Below, piece by piece: positions 7,822 to 16,531 of a stretch of 64,000 nucleotides of DNA. Origin of the DNA: Pseudodonghicola sp048268305 (GTDB taxonomy: Bacteria > Pseudomonadota > Alphaproteobacteria > Rhodobacterales > Rhodobacteraceae); the NCBI RefSeq assembly GCF_048268305.1, contig NZ_JBLWVT010000003.1, positions 423,166-487,165 on the forward strand, read 5' to 3'. Under the pieces are notes generated by a model. That model saw only the letters and a list, made by a program, of their open reading frames with translations. It was not told the origin of the DNA and did not search any database. The position numbers and the translations under genes are program-made. Numbering within the stretch: position 1 is the first letter of the stretch; every line of letters starts with the position of its first letter.

Positions 7822-8601
7822 TCAAGCGTCGAGCTGACGCAGCAGCGCCGGCAGGTCGGCGACGGTGTCGATCACATAGTCGGCGCCGGCCGCCTTCAGG
7901 ATCTCGGTCGCATGGGCGCGCAGCGCCTCGACCTCCTCCGCCGACAGCGCCGCCAGCTCCTCGGGCGTCTTGCCGACCGCATTGCCCGACATCGCCACGC
8001 CGACGGTCAGACAGCCCGCCGCCACGCCCTCACCGATCCCCGGCGCGGTATCGTCCACCTTGACGATGGCCGAAGGCGGATAGGCCACCAGATCGACCAT
8101 GCATTTGTACATGCCAAGCGGGCCGGGGCGGCCTTCGGGCAGGTCGTCGGAACAGACGAGGTTGTCGGGCACATAGCCCTGAGCGGCGGCAACCGGCAGG
8201 ACGTTTTCCATGATCGAGCGGGTGTAGCCGGTGGTGGAACCGATCTTGAGCCCCATCGCCCGCAGCTCGTCCACCGCCTGCTTCGCCCCCGGCACCAGAT
8301 CGGCATAATCGGCGGCGACCTTTTCATTCATCGGCACGAAGATCTCATAGACCTTGTCGACATCGGCGTCGGTGGGCGCCGCGCCGTATTTCGCGGCCCA
8401 TTGCGCCGCGATCTCGGGCATGTCCATCATCGCGCGGATATGGTCCCATTTGGCCGAGCCCATGGGGCCACGCGCCTGTTCGATCGTCGCCTCGATACCG
8501 AACTGGGCAAAAGCCTTCACGAAAACCCCCATCGGCGCGAAAGAGCCGAAATCGACGATGGTGCCGGCCCAGTCGAAGACGGCGGCCTTGAAACGCTTCA
8601 T
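7822..8601 (-). CDS. phnX: Phosphonoacetaldehyde hydrolase (phosphonatase)
   Basis: 259 residues of the HAD superfamily. The nucleophile motif is FDWAGT with Asp10, the phosphonatase variant with Ala in place of the second Asp. Lys51 in MGSAKWDHI is the Schiff-base lysine that distinguishes PhnX from ordinary HAD phosphatases. It splits phosphonoacetaldehyde to acetaldehyde and phosphate after the PhnW transamination. Its ATG overlaps the phnW stop by 4 nt (ATGA), so the pair is translationally coupled. Confidence 0.95.
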   Translation of the reverse strand: MKRFKAAVFDWAGTIVDFGSFAPMGVFVKAFAQFGIEATIEQARGPMGSAKWDHIRAMMDMPEIAAQWAAKYGAAPTDADVDKVYEIFVPMNEKVAADYADLVPGAKQAVDELRAMGLKIGSTTGYTRSIMENVLPVAAAQGYVPDNLVCSDDLPEGRPGPLGMYKCMVDLVAYPPSAIVKVDDTAPGIGEGVAAGCLTVGVAMSGNAVGKTPEELAALSAEEVEALRAHATEILKAAGADYVIDTVADLPALLRQLDA

Positions 8602-9803
8602 GCGGGTTCCCCCAAGTCTGCTTGCGCCAGTTTGGCGCGTTCTTCCAATGCGGCGGCCGGCGGCGCGGCGCTTGCCACCCCCAGCTCGACCAGGCTGTCG
8701 CGGGCGGCCTCGACCACGCGGGTCATGACGGCGGCATCCATCCGACCGATACAGCCGATGCGGAAGCTGTCCACCACCGTCAGCTTGCCCGGATAGATGA
8801 TGAAGCCCTTGTCCTTCATCAGCTCATAGAAGCGGGCGAAATCGAACTTAGGATCGGCGGGGTTGAAGAAGGTGACGATGATCGGCGACAGCCAGGTCTC
8901 ATCCAGCAGCGTCTCGAACCCGAGCCCGCGCATGCCGGCGACCATCACATCGCGGTTGTTGGCATAGCGCGCGCCCCGGGCGGCGACGCCACCCTCGGCC
9001 TCATGCATCTTCAACGCCTCGAGAAAAGCCGCCACCACATGGGTCGGCGGGGTGAACCGCCACTGGCCGGTCTTCTCCATATAGTCCCATTGCGCATGCA
9101 CATCGAGCGCGAGGGAATGCGACCGCCCCTTGGCGGCCTCCAGTTCCGACCGCCGCGCCAGCACGAAGCCGAAGCCCGGAACGCCTTCGATGCACTTGTT
9201 GGCCGAAGAGACCATCGCCTCGAACCGGATCTGCCCCGGCTCCAGCGGCACCGCACCAAAGGCCGACATGCTGTCGATCAACAGCTTGCGCCCGGTGGCA
9301 TAGGTGGCCGCGGAAATCTCGGCCACCGGGTTCAGGATGCCCGAGGAGGTCTCGCAATGAATCGCCAGCACATGGGTGATCGCCGGATCCTCGGCCAGGA
9401 TGCGGGCGACATCGGTCCCGCGCGGCGGCATGTAATCCCCCATGTCGAGCAGATGGCGCGCCCGGCCGATGGTGTCGCAGGTCTTGGCCGCCCGCAGCCC
9501 ATAGGCGCCATTGGCCAGCACCAGAACCTTGCCCTCCTTCGGCACGAAGCTGCCCAGCATCGCCTCGACCAGATAGGAGCCTGACCCCTGCATCGGCACA
9601 CAGGTGAACTCGTCGCCCCCCTCGCCCAGCAGGACGACCAGGCGCATGCGCATCTCCTCGGTCATGGCGCGGAAATCGGCGTCCCAGCTCCCCCAGTCGC
9701 GCAGCATGGCCTGTTTCACCTCGAACGCGGTGGTCAGCGGGCCGGGCGTCAGCAGATAGGGCTCGCCCAGTTTCGGGGGCGGGAAATTGCCCTGATCGGT
9801 CAT
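8598..9803 (-). CDS. phnW: 2-aminoethylphosphonate-pyruvate transaminase
   Basis: 401 residues, slightly longer than the usual 360-370. It is a class V aminotransferase; Lys203 in SSANKCIEGVPGF is the PLP lysine, and YLLTPGPL near residue 16 is the family opening. It converts 2-aminoethylphosphonate and pyruvate to phosphonoacetaldehyde and alanine. It is the first gene of the phosphonate operon and is divergent from a LysR regulator. No phosphonate transporter is in the neighbourhood. The extra length is in a C-terminal tail (from about residue 370) rich in Ala and Glu. Confidence 0.95.
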   Translation of the reverse strand: MTDQGNFPPPKLGEPYLLTPGPLTTAFEVKQAMLRDWGSWDADFRAMTEEMRMRLVVLLGEGGDEFTCVPMQGSGSYLVEAMLGSFVPKEGKVLVLANGAYGLRAAKTCDTIGRARHLLDMGDYMPPRGTDVARILAEDPAITHVLAIHCETSSGILNPVAEISAATYATGRKLLIDSMSAFGAVPLEPGQIRFEAMVSSANKCIEGVPGFGFVLARRSELEAAKGRSHSLALDVHAQWDYMEKTGQWRFTPPTHVVAAFLEALKMHEAEGGVAARGARYANNRDVMVAGMRGLGFETLLDETWLSPIIVTFFNPADPKFDFARFYELMKDKGFIIYPGKLTVVDSFRIGCIGRMDAAVMTRVVEAARDSLVELGVASAAPPAAALEERAKLAQADLGEPA

Positions 9804-9877
9804 TCTCTGTTTCCTCGCAGGATGAATTCAGGCGCAGGATGCCCCACGCCTTTCCATTTGAAAAATTCATTAAATTG

Positions 9878-9891
9878 ATCTAACCATAGAT
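9878..9891. promoter_or_regulatory. LysR-type operator between phnW and its regulator
   Basis: ATCTA-ACCA-TAGAT is an inverted repeat in an AT-rich stretch (about 9855-9900) that stands out from its surroundings. It is 12 bp before the LysR start and 74 bp from phnW, a suitable place for autoregulation and for activation of phnW. Confidence 0.5.
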
Positions 9892-9903
9892 TTTAACGAT
9901 AGG

Positions 9904-10794
9904 ATGACATCCCCCCTTCCGATGCGATACGTCCAGCTCCGCGCCTTTCACTATGTCGCCATCTGCGGCGGCTTCTCCCGTGCGGCAGAGGCGCTGTTCC
10001 TGACCCAGCCGGCGATCTCGGATCAGGTGCGCAAGCTTGAGGAGGAATATGACATCCTCCTGTTCAACCGGCGCAACAAGCAGGTCACCCTGACGCAACA
10101 GGGGGAGGAGCTGCTGACGATCACCCGCCGACTGTTCGATGTCGAGCAGCAGGCGCTGGAACTGCTGACGGAATCCCGCGCCCTGCGATTGGGAGAGCTG
10201 CGGATCGTCGCCGATGCGGCGCACCATCTGGTCCCGGTTCTGGGCCGGTTTCGGGCCCGCTATCCCGGGGTTCACATCACCCTGCGCGCCGGCAATACCC
10301 AAAGCGTTTTGGACAGCCTGCGCGCCTATGAGGCCGATCTGGGCGTATTGGGTGAAATGCCCGAGGGCCGCGACTTCGTCACGCTCAAGCTGAATTCCAC
10401 CCCGATCATCGCCTTCGCGCAACGCGACCACCCCGCCGCCGCCCGGGGGCGGATGTCGCTGGCCGATCTGGCCCGCTTCCCGCTGGTGCTGCGCGAACAG
10501 GGCTCGAAAACCCGCCACCGGCTGGAGGAACTGGCCGAGGCCGAAGGCGTCCCGCTCGCCGCCGCGATCGAGGCCGAGGGGCGCGAGGCGGTGCGCGAGA
10601 TCGTCGCCTCCGGTGCCGGGGTCGGTTTCGTGTCGACCGCCGAATTCGGCGCCGACAGCCGGTTTTCAGCGATCGAGATCGACGCGCCGCCGATGCTGAT
10701 GGACGAGGCGCTGATCTGCCTGCGCGAACGCGCCGGCTCCAAGCTGGTGCAGGCCTTCTTCGACATCGCCCGCAGCGCCGATCCGCAGGGTTAG
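9904..10794 (+). CDS. LysR-family regulator of aminophosphonate catabolism
   Basis: 296 residues. The winged helix is in residues 7-66: QLRAFHYVAICGGFSRAAEALFLTQPAISDQVRKLEEE, then LLFNRRNKQVTLT. A LysR substrate-binding domain fills the rest. Its divergence from phnW and the inverted repeat in the shared promoter make it the likely activator of the phn genes, as known for LysR proteins beside phnWX. An ATG at 9922 is an alternative start; neither has a strong ribosome binding site. Confidence 0.9.
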   Translation: MTSPLPMRYVQLRAFHYVAICGGFSRAAEALFLTQPAISDQVRKLEEEYDILLFNRRNKQVTLTQQGEELLTITRRLFDVEQQALELLTESRALRLGELRIVADAAHHLVPVLGRFRARYPGVHITLRAGNTQSVLDSLRAYEADLGVLGEMPEGRDFVTLKLNSTPIIAFAQRDHPAAARGRMSLADLARFPLVLREQGSKTRHRLEELAEAEGVPLAAAIEAEGREAVREIVASGAGVGFVSTAEFGADSRFSAIEIDAPPMLMDEALICLRERAGSKLVQAFFDIARSADPQG

Positions 10795-10857
10795 CCCGGG
10801 GCTAGCGCCCCCGCACAAGTCCCCCACCCGGCCCCATGCTAGCCTCGCGCCAAGGCC

Positions 10858-12426
10858 ATGTCAGGGGAGGGGCGCGCCTTGTCGCAACAGATGTCGGAAA
10901 CCGTCTGCCAGGCCGCCGGCCTATCCCTGAGCTTTGCGCTGGAGCGCGCCTTTGCCCTTTGGCCCGAACGGGTCGCGCTGGAGGAAGGCGACCGCAGCCT
11001 GACCTATGCCGCGCTCGAGGCACGCAGCCGTGCGCTGGTCGCGGCGCTGGCCCGGCGTGGCGTCGGGCCCGGCGACCGGGTGGCGGTGCTCTCCGAGAAC
11101 CGGCTGGAATATGTCGAATCTCTGGTCACGGCGGCGCGCGGCGGTTTCATCCTCTGCGCGCAGAACTGGCGGCTGGCCGAGGCGGAACTTTGCCATTGCG
11201 TCGGGCTGGTGGACCCGGCGCTGATCCTTACCTCGCCCCGCTTCGCCGATCTGGCAGCCCGTCTCTGGCCCGATACCGCGCAGCTGAGCTTCGGCGCCCC
11301 CTTTGAGGCGGCGCTCGTCGCCGAAGGCGCGGCGCCCCGCCCTGCCCCGGTGGCCGATGCCGAAAGCGGTGTGGTGATCCTCTATACCTCCGGAACAACC
11401 GGCCTGCCCAAGGGCGCGCTGATCAGCCAGCGGGCCGAGGTCGCCCGGGCCGAGGTGATGGCCCGCGATCTGCCCGGCGACCCCGACGGCGCCTTCATCG
11501 CCTGGGCGCCGCTGTTTCACATGGTCTCGACCGACCCGAGCTTTGCGACGCTGATGAAGGGCGGGCGCGTCATCGTGACCGAGGGCTTTCAGCCCGATCT
11601 GCTGGCCGATCTGGCGGCGACCCGCCGGCTTGGCCATCTGGTGCTGATGCCCGGCACCATCGTGCCGTTTCTGGCTGCCCTGCGCGCACACGGCGGCCGG
11701 GTCCAAGGCGTGGACTGGGTCGGCGTCATGGCCGATCTGATCCCGCGCCATCAGTTGGCCGAGCTGACAACCCTGCTGAATGCGCCTTACGTGAACTCCT
11801 TCGGTTCCACCGAAACCGGGCTGGCCCCCGCCACCGCCGGCTGCGTGCCGGTCGGCGTGGTGCCGAAGGAGCTGGACAAGACCCAGAGCAGCCTGTGCCA
11901 GATTCGCCTGCTGGACGAAGACGACCGCGATGTGCCCGAGGGCGCGCCGGGAGAGCTGGCGATGCGCGGCCCGACGCTGTTTTCCGGCTATTGGCGCAAC
12001 CCTGAGGCCACCGAGGAGAGTTTCCGTGGCGGCTGGTTCCATATGGGCGACGTGTTCCGCCGCACGCCCGAGGGCAAGTTCGCCTTCGTCGACCGGCGCA
12101 AGTACCTGATCAAATCGGGGGGCGAGAACATCTATCCGGCCGAGGTCGAGCAGGTGATCCTGTCGCATCCCGCCGTCCACGACGCCGTGGTGGTGCGCCA
12201 CCCCGACGATCACTGGGGCGAGGTGCCGGTGGCCTTTGTCGTACCCCGCGACGGCCAGACGCTGGACGCCGCCATGGTGCTGGCACACTTCGACGGCGCC
12301 ATCGCGCGCTACAAGCGGCCGCGCCAGGTCTTCATCGTCGCCGACGAGGTGCTGCCGCGCAGCACCACCGGCAAGATCATGCGCCACCTGCTGGAACAGG
12401 CGCTGCAGGACGGCCGCCTGCCCTGA
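10858..12426 (+). CDS. AMP-forming acyl-CoA synthetase
   Basis: A class I adenylate-forming enzyme. The P-loop is ILYTSGTTGLPKGALIS (about residues 176-192), the A5-type motif is NSFGSTET, and GGWFHMGDV and KSGGENIYPAEVE are the later core motifs; the C-terminal Lys is in STTGKIM. It activates a carboxylic acid to its CoA ester. It is followed after 27 nt by an acyl-CoA dehydrogenase, suggesting shared breakdown of one acid. A TTG at 10879 has a better placed GGGGAGGGG than the ATG at 10858, so the true protein may be 7 residues shorter. The substrate is not evident. Confidence 0.92.
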   Translation: MSGEGRALSQQMSETVCQAAGLSLSFALERAFALWPERVALEEGDRSLTYAALEARSRALVAALARRGVGPGDRVAVLSENRLEYVESLVTAARGGFILCAQNWRLAEAELCHCVGLVDPALILTSPRFADLAARLWPDTAQLSFGAPFEAALVAEGAAPRPAPVADAESGVVILYTSGTTGLPKGALISQRAEVARAEVMARDLPGDPDGAFIAWAPLFHMVSTDPSFATLMKGGRVIVTEGFQPDLLADLAATRRLGHLVLMPGTIVPFLAALRAHGGRVQGVDWVGVMADLIPRHQLAELTTLLNAPYVNSFGSTETGLAPATAGCVPVGVVPKELDKTQSSLCQIRLLDEDDRDVPEGAPGELAMRGPTLFSGYWRNPEATEESFRGGWFHMGDVFRRTPEGKFAFVDRRKYLIKSGGENIYPAEVEQVILSHPAVHDAVVVRHPDDHWGEVPVAFVVPRDGQTLDAAMVLAHFDGAIARYKRPRQVFIVADEVLPRSTTGKIMRHLLEQALQDGRLP

Positions 12427-12453
12427 CCCATTCGCAACCGACCGGAGAGCCTC

Positions 12454-13605
12454 ATGCGCCTGACACATGAACATGAAGAACTGCGCCGCAGCACCAAGCG
12501 CTGGATCGAGGCGGAGGTGAACCCCCATGCCGCCGAATGGGAGGCCGCCGGCATCTTTCCCGCGCGTCAGGTGTTCAAATCCTTCGCCGACCTGGGGCTG
12601 ATGGGCGTCAGCAAGTCCGAGGCCTATGGCGGCCTCGGGCTCGGCTTTTCCTATGCCGCCGTCGTGGCCGAGACGCTGGGGCAGATCAAGCCCGGCGGCG
12701 TGGCGCTGGCGCTGGGGGTGCAGACCGATATGTGCACCCCGGCGCTGGAGAAACACGGCAGCGACGCCCTGCGCGACGCCTTCCTGCGCCCCGCCATCGC
12801 CGGCGAGATGGTCGGCTGCATCGGCGTGTCGGAACCCGGCGCCGGATCGGATGTGGCGGCGATCCGCACCACCGCCCGCAAGGAGGGCGGCGATTACATC
12901 ATCAACGGCGCCAAGATGTGGATCACCAATGGCACCCAGGCCGATTTCTGCTGCCTGCTGGCCAATACCGGCGACGGGCCGGTGCACAAGAACAAGTCGC
13001 TGATCGTGGTGCCGATGGACACCAAGGGCGTTGGCGTCACCCGCAAGATCGACAAGATCGGCATGCGCTGTTCCGACACCGCCCAGCTGTTCTTCGACGA
13101 GGTGCGGGTGCCGCAATCGAACCGCATCGGCGAGGAGAACATGGGGTTCCTCTATCAGATGGAGCAATTCCAGTACGAAAGGCTATGGGGGGCGCTGAAC
13201 ACGGTCGGCGCGTTGCAACGCGCCATCGACTGCACCCTGGCCTATACCCGCGAGCGCAAGGCCTTCGGCAAGTCGATCCTCGATAACCAATGGGTCGCCT
13301 TCAAGCTGGCCGAACTGCAAAGCGAGCTGGAGGCGCTGAACGCGCTGAACTGGCGCGGGGTCGAGATGATCGAGGCGGGCGAGGATGCGACCCGGATCGC
13401 CACCATGGCAAAGCTGCTGGCAGGGCAGCTGTCGCGCCGCATCTCGGACACCTGCCTGCAGTTCTGGGGCGGCATGGGCTATAGCGAGGAAAGCGAGATT
13501 TCGCAGATCTTCCGCGACACCCGGCTCACTTCGATCGGCGGCGGCGCCGATGAGGTGATGCTGCAGATCCTGACCAAATTCATGGGCAGCTTTCCGCAGG
13601 GCTGA
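12454..13605 (+). CDS. Acyl-CoA dehydrogenase
   Basis: 383 residues, the normal length. Family signatures seen are GCIGVSEPGAGSDVAAI, GAKMWITNGTQADF, ERKAFGKSI and the C-terminal QFWGGMGYSEESEISQIFRD. The catalytic base region near the C terminus reads IGGGADEVM, with Glu in the position of the usual catalytic Glu. It is FAD-dependent and desaturates acyl-CoA, passing electrons to ETF. It is co-transcribed with the upstream acyl-CoA synthetase. It resembles isovaleryl- or short-chain-type enzymes, but the substrate cannot be fixed. Confidence 0.92.
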   Translation: MRLTHEHEELRRSTKRWIEAEVNPHAAEWEAAGIFPARQVFKSFADLGLMGVSKSEAYGGLGLGFSYAAVVAETLGQIKPGGVALALGVQTDMCTPALEKHGSDALRDAFLRPAIAGEMVGCIGVSEPGAGSDVAAIRTTARKEGGDYIINGAKMWITNGTQADFCCLLANTGDGPVHKNKSLIVVPMDTKGVGVTRKIDKIGMRCSDTAQLFFDEVRVPQSNRIGEENMGFLYQMEQFQYERLWGALNTVGALQRAIDCTLAYTRERKAFGKSILDNQWVAFKLAELQSELEALNALNWRGVEMIEAGEDATRIATMAKLLAGQLSRRISDTCLQFWGGMGYSEESEISQIFRDTRLTSIGGGADEVMLQILTKFMGSFPQG

Positions 13606-13620
13606 GGCTGGAGACGACAC

Positions 13621-13645
13621 CACCCCGAAGCGGCGCTTCGGGGTG
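13621..13645 (+). terminator. Hairpin after the acyl-CoA dehydrogenase gene
   Basis: CACCCCGAAGC and GCTTCGGGGTG form a perfect 11-bp stem with a GGC loop, 15 bp past the stop. No clear T-run follows, so it may be a weak terminator or an mRNA 3' stabiliser. Confidence 0.6.
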
Positions 13646-13698
13646 CAAATTCATGACCCGCGCCCAAGGGGCCGGGGATCAGCAGGCGATGCGCCGGA

Positions 13699-14034
13699 TC
13701 AACGGCGCCGATGCAACTGGCGGGCGCGCTTGCTGGGCTCTTCGACCGGCACCAGAACGGCGCGATAATCCGGGATCGCCGCCGGGGTGCCGCCACGCGG
13801 GCCGCTGTCGTCACGCTCGGCCATCGACATCACCGCCCAGGCGAATTGCACGCCGGCGAAGACGACGCCATGGGCGAACCACAGTACCACCACCGCCAAA
13901 ATGCCGGCGTCCGAGGTGCTGACCAGATGCCAGAGGTTCATCACATTGAACCACAGCAGCATGGCGACGAAGGCGGCTGCGATGACGAAGCCGATCAGAA
14001 CGTTGCGAATGTAAAGCTTGATGAGTTCGGGCAT
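13699..14034 (-). CDS. Small membrane protein of unknown function
   Basis: 111 residues with two hydrophobic segments (about 12-32 and 43-68), then a charged Arg-rich tail ending RARQLHRRR. I do not recognise a named family. It is transcribed toward the acyl-CoA dehydrogenase from a promoter shared with nothing obvious. Confidence 0.65.
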   Translation of the reverse strand: MPELIKLYIRNVLIGFVIAAAFVAMLLWFNVMNLWHLVSTSDAGILAVVVLWFAHGVVFAGVQFAWAVMSMAERDDSGPRGGTPAAIPDYRAVLVPVEEPSKRARQLHRRR

Positions 14035-14187
14035 GATCTATCTCCAATACCGCGATGCTATCACGCGCGCGCCGTCCGTCCATCGCGAATTGGCGCGCAT
14101 CTCGTCGCAGGGGCGGTTTACAGCCGATATGGTGACGGATCAGGCAGCCGCCAAGGTCCGCGGCCCGGGATCGCGGACGCGGACACG

Positions 14188-14210
14188 AAAAACCCGCCCA
14201 AAGGGGCGGG
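14188..14210 (-). terminator. Rho-independent terminator of the rib-nusB operon
   Basis: On the minus strand CCCGCCC and GGGCGGG form a 7-bp stem with a 4-nt loop followed by TTTTTC. It is 34 bp past the nusB stop. Confidence 0.85.
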
Positions 14211-14243
14211 TGCTGCGTGTTTGGGGACAGGGGCGGCAGAGAC

Positions 14244-14729
14244 TCAGAAGGCCTCCGGCCGCGCCTCCCGCGCCACGTGATCAAGCACGGCATTGACGAA
14301 TTTCGGCTCCTTGCCCTCGGGAAAGAAGGCGCGGGCGATATCGACGAATTCGCTGATCACCACCTTCGGCGGCGTGTCGGAGTTGATCAGCTCCGCCCCG
14401 GCGGCACGGAACAGGCCGCGCAGCGTCGGGTCGATCCGGGCGATCGGCCATTTCGCCACCAGCGCGCGGTCGGTCATCTGGTCGATCCGCGCCTGATAGT
14501 TCACCGCGTCGCTCACCAGCTTGCGGAAGAGATCGACGTCGCCCTCGATCATCTCCCCTTCTTCCTCGTAGGTCGCGCCGAAACGGAAATCGAGAAACTC
14601 AAGCACCACCTGGTCGATGGTCTGGCCGCGCTGCTCCATCTGATAGAGTGCCTGGACGGCATAAAGCCGGGCGGCCGATTTCATCTTGCGTTTCTGGTTG
14701 CCCGAGATGGGCGCGTCGGTATTGGTCAT
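14244..14729 (-). CDS. nusB: Transcription antitermination protein NusB
   Basis: 161 residues. The NusB fold is shown by SAARLYAVQALYQME at the N terminus and by VISEFVDIARAFFPEGKEPKFVNAVLDHVARE at the C terminus. It binds boxA RNA with NusE in antitermination. The start at 14729 overlaps the ribH stop by ATGA, which decides against the longer frame starting at 14816. The ribH-nusB adjacency is standard in alphaproteobacteria. Confidence 0.95.
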   Translation of the reverse strand: MTNTDAPISGNQKRKMKSAARLYAVQALYQMEQRGQTIDQVVLEFLDFRFGATYEEEGEMIEGDVDLFRKLVSDAVNYQARIDQMTDRALVAKWPIARIDPTLRGLFRAAGAELINSDTPPKVVISEFVDIARAFFPEGKEPKFVNAVLDHVAREARPEAF

Positions 14730-15277
14730 GCGGTGGGGGTTCCGTCGTTGTCTCCGGCCAGGCGGATCGTCTCCGTCAGCGGCCGAAAGCCTACGTCTTC
14801 TTTCTGGCCGCCCCACTTACGGCCGAGCGCGATCAGATGCAAGGCCGCAGCGGCAGCGCCGCCACCTTTGTTCTGATCGGCCGGATCGGCGCGCACCTCG
14901 GCCTGCGGCCGGTTCTCGACCGTCAGGATGCCATTGCCGATGCAGAGCCCCTGCAGGCCCAGCAATTGCAGCGCCCGGCTCGAATCGTTGCAGACCGTAT
15001 CGTAATGGGTGGTCTCGCCGCGGATCACGCAGCCCAGCGCGACATAGCCGTCATAGTTCGAATAGCGATCGGCAAGCCCGATGGCGGCGGGCACCTCAAG
15101 CGCACCAGGCACTTCGACAAGATCCCAGGTGCCGCCCACGGCCTCGATCTCGGCCTTGGCGCCGGCGATCAGGTTGTCGGCGATGTCCTTGTAATAGGGC
15201 GCCACCACGATCAGCAGCTTCACCGGCGCGTCGAAGGTCGGACGCGGCAGGATATAATGGCTTTCATGTCCGGCCAT
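14726..15277 (-). CDS. ribH: 6,7-dimethyl-8-ribityllumazine synthase
   Basis: 183 residues. VVAPYYKDIADNLIAGA, VPGALEVPAAI, GCVIRGETTHYDTVCND and NGILTVENRPQAE are the lumazine synthase blocks, including the substrate-binding GALE and the catalytic His in TTHYD. It condenses the butanone phosphate from RibB with the pyrimidine from RibD. It starts 3 nt past the ribB stop behind GGAGGAG. The protein is about 20-25 residues longer than many homologues, mainly at the C terminus. Confidence 0.96.
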   Translation of the reverse strand: MAGHESHYILPRPTFDAPVKLLIVVAPYYKDIADNLIAGAKAEIEAVGGTWDLVEVPGALEVPAAIGLADRYSNYDGYVALGCVIRGETTHYDTVCNDSSRALQLLGLQGLCIGNGILTVENRPQAEVRADPADQNKGGGAAAAALHLIALGRKWGGQKEDVGFRPLTETIRLAGDNDGTPTA

Positions 15278-15280
15278 GGG

Positions 15281-16402
15281 TCACTCCTCCTTCAGGATCG
15301 GGCGGGTGCCGACGATGCTGAGCCCGAAGGCATCGAGCCCGAGGTATTTGGTCTTCGGCGAATCGGTCAACAGGATCAGATCGCACAGCCCCAGGCTCGA
15401 CAGGATCTGGGCGCCCAGGCCGGTCTGCTTGATGGTGCGCGGGCCTTCCTCCTCATCGGCGAAAAGCACGTTGCGCGGCTGGCGGAACAGGGTGACGACG
15501 CCGCGCCCCTCCTCGGCGATAAGCTCCATCGAACGGGGCAATTGCCGCGCCGATTTCGGGCCGAGGCCGAGAATATCGGTCGCCTCGTGCAACGCATGGG
15601 TGCGGGTCAGCACCGGCTCCGGCGTGGTGATGTCACCCTTGATCATCGCCACATGTTCGGTGCCATGGGTCTGGTCGGTGAAGATGCGCATGTCCCATTC
15701 GCCGCCGAATTCCGACACCACGGTGCGTCGTGCGGTCTCGGTCACCAGATTGTCGTTGCGCGACCGATAGGTGATCAGGTCGGAAATGGTGCCGATCTTC
15801 AGCCCGTGCTGGGCGGCGAATTCCACCAGATCGGGCAGCCGCGCCATGGTGCCGTCGTCCTTCATGATCTCGCAGATCACCCCGGCGGGCTTCAGCCCCG
15901 CCAGGCGCGAGATATCGACGGCGGCCTCGGTATGCCCTGCCCGCACCAGCACGCCGCCGCGCTTGGCGCGCAGCGGGAAGACATGGCCGGGAGTGGCGAG
16001 GCTCGCCATGGTGTTCTGTTCGTTGATCGCGGTGGCGATGGTATGGGCCCGATCGCCGGCCGAGATGCCGGTCGTGACCCCCTCGCGCGCCTCGATCGAG
16101 ACGGTGAAGGCGGTCTCGTGCCGCGAGGAGTTGTTGACCGCCATCATCGGCAGCCCCAGCCGGTCGACCCGCTCGGCGGTCATCGGCAGGCAGATCAGCC
16201 CGCGGCCATAGGTGGCCATGAAGTTGATCGCCTCGGCATCGGCGAATTCGGCGGCGATCACCAGATCGCCCTCGTTCTCGCGGTCCTCATGGTCGACCAA
16301 GATGAACATGCGACCCTGGCGCGCCTCTTCGATGATGTCCTCGATCGGGCTGATCGCGTCGCGCAGCCCGGATTCCACCGGGCCGGGGGTTTCGAAACTC
16401 AT
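15281..16402 (-). CDS. ribB: 3,4-dihydroxy-2-butanone 4-phosphate synthase with degenerate GTP cyclohydrolase II-like domain (RibBX type)
   Basis: 373 residues. Residues about 15-210 are a full DHBP synthase with DHEDRENEGD, TPGHVFPLRA and RAGHTEAA. The C-terminal half aligns in length to GTP cyclohydrolase II but lacks the zinc cysteines: the place of C-x-x-GD...RCDC holds THALHEATDILGLGPK with no cysteine. KQTGLGAQIL near the end keeps the fold. This is the RibBX form known from proteobacteria, in which the second domain has no cyclohydrolase activity; a separate RibA is expected elsewhere. The start at 16402 is chosen over 16504 because the protein family begins there. Confidence 0.93.
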   Translation of the reverse strand: MSFETPGPVESGLRDAISPIEDIIEEARQGRMFILVDHEDRENEGDLVIAAEFADAEAINFMATYGRGLICLPMTAERVDRLGLPMMAVNNSSRHETAFTVSIEAREGVTTGISAGDRAHTIATAINEQNTMASLATPGHVFPLRAKRGGVLVRAGHTEAAVDISRLAGLKPAGVICEIMKDDGTMARLPDLVEFAAQHGLKIGTISDLITYRSRNDNLVTETARRTVVSEFGGEWDMRIFTDQTHGTEHVAMIKGDITTPEPVLTRTHALHEATDILGLGPKSARQLPRSMELIAEEGRGVVTLFRQPRNVLFADEEEGPRTIKQTGLGAQILSSLGLCDLILLTDSPKTKYLGLDAFGLSIVGTRPILKEE

Positions 16403-16531
16403 GGGACTGCGGCCTTTACTGTCAGCGGTTACCCGGCAGATAGACCACGCCGGGCACGAATGCCAGTCCCGCGCGCATGACTGCCCTGCACAGCCGCCCT
16501 GCATTTGGGAAAAACCCGCGCGCGTCGCCGT

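Noticed and set aside
6153..8063. 636-codon plus-strand open frame
   Set aside because: Antisense of the amidase, whose triad is intact on the minus strand.
10921..13167. Long open frame of 748 codons on the minus strand
   Set aside because: It is the antisense of a clear acyl-CoA synthetase and acyl-CoA dehydrogenase; its Gln/His/Arg-rich protein has no domain. Such shadows are common at this GC content.
15281..15900. Functional GTP cyclohydrolase II in RibB
   Set aside because: The zinc-binding cysteines are absent.
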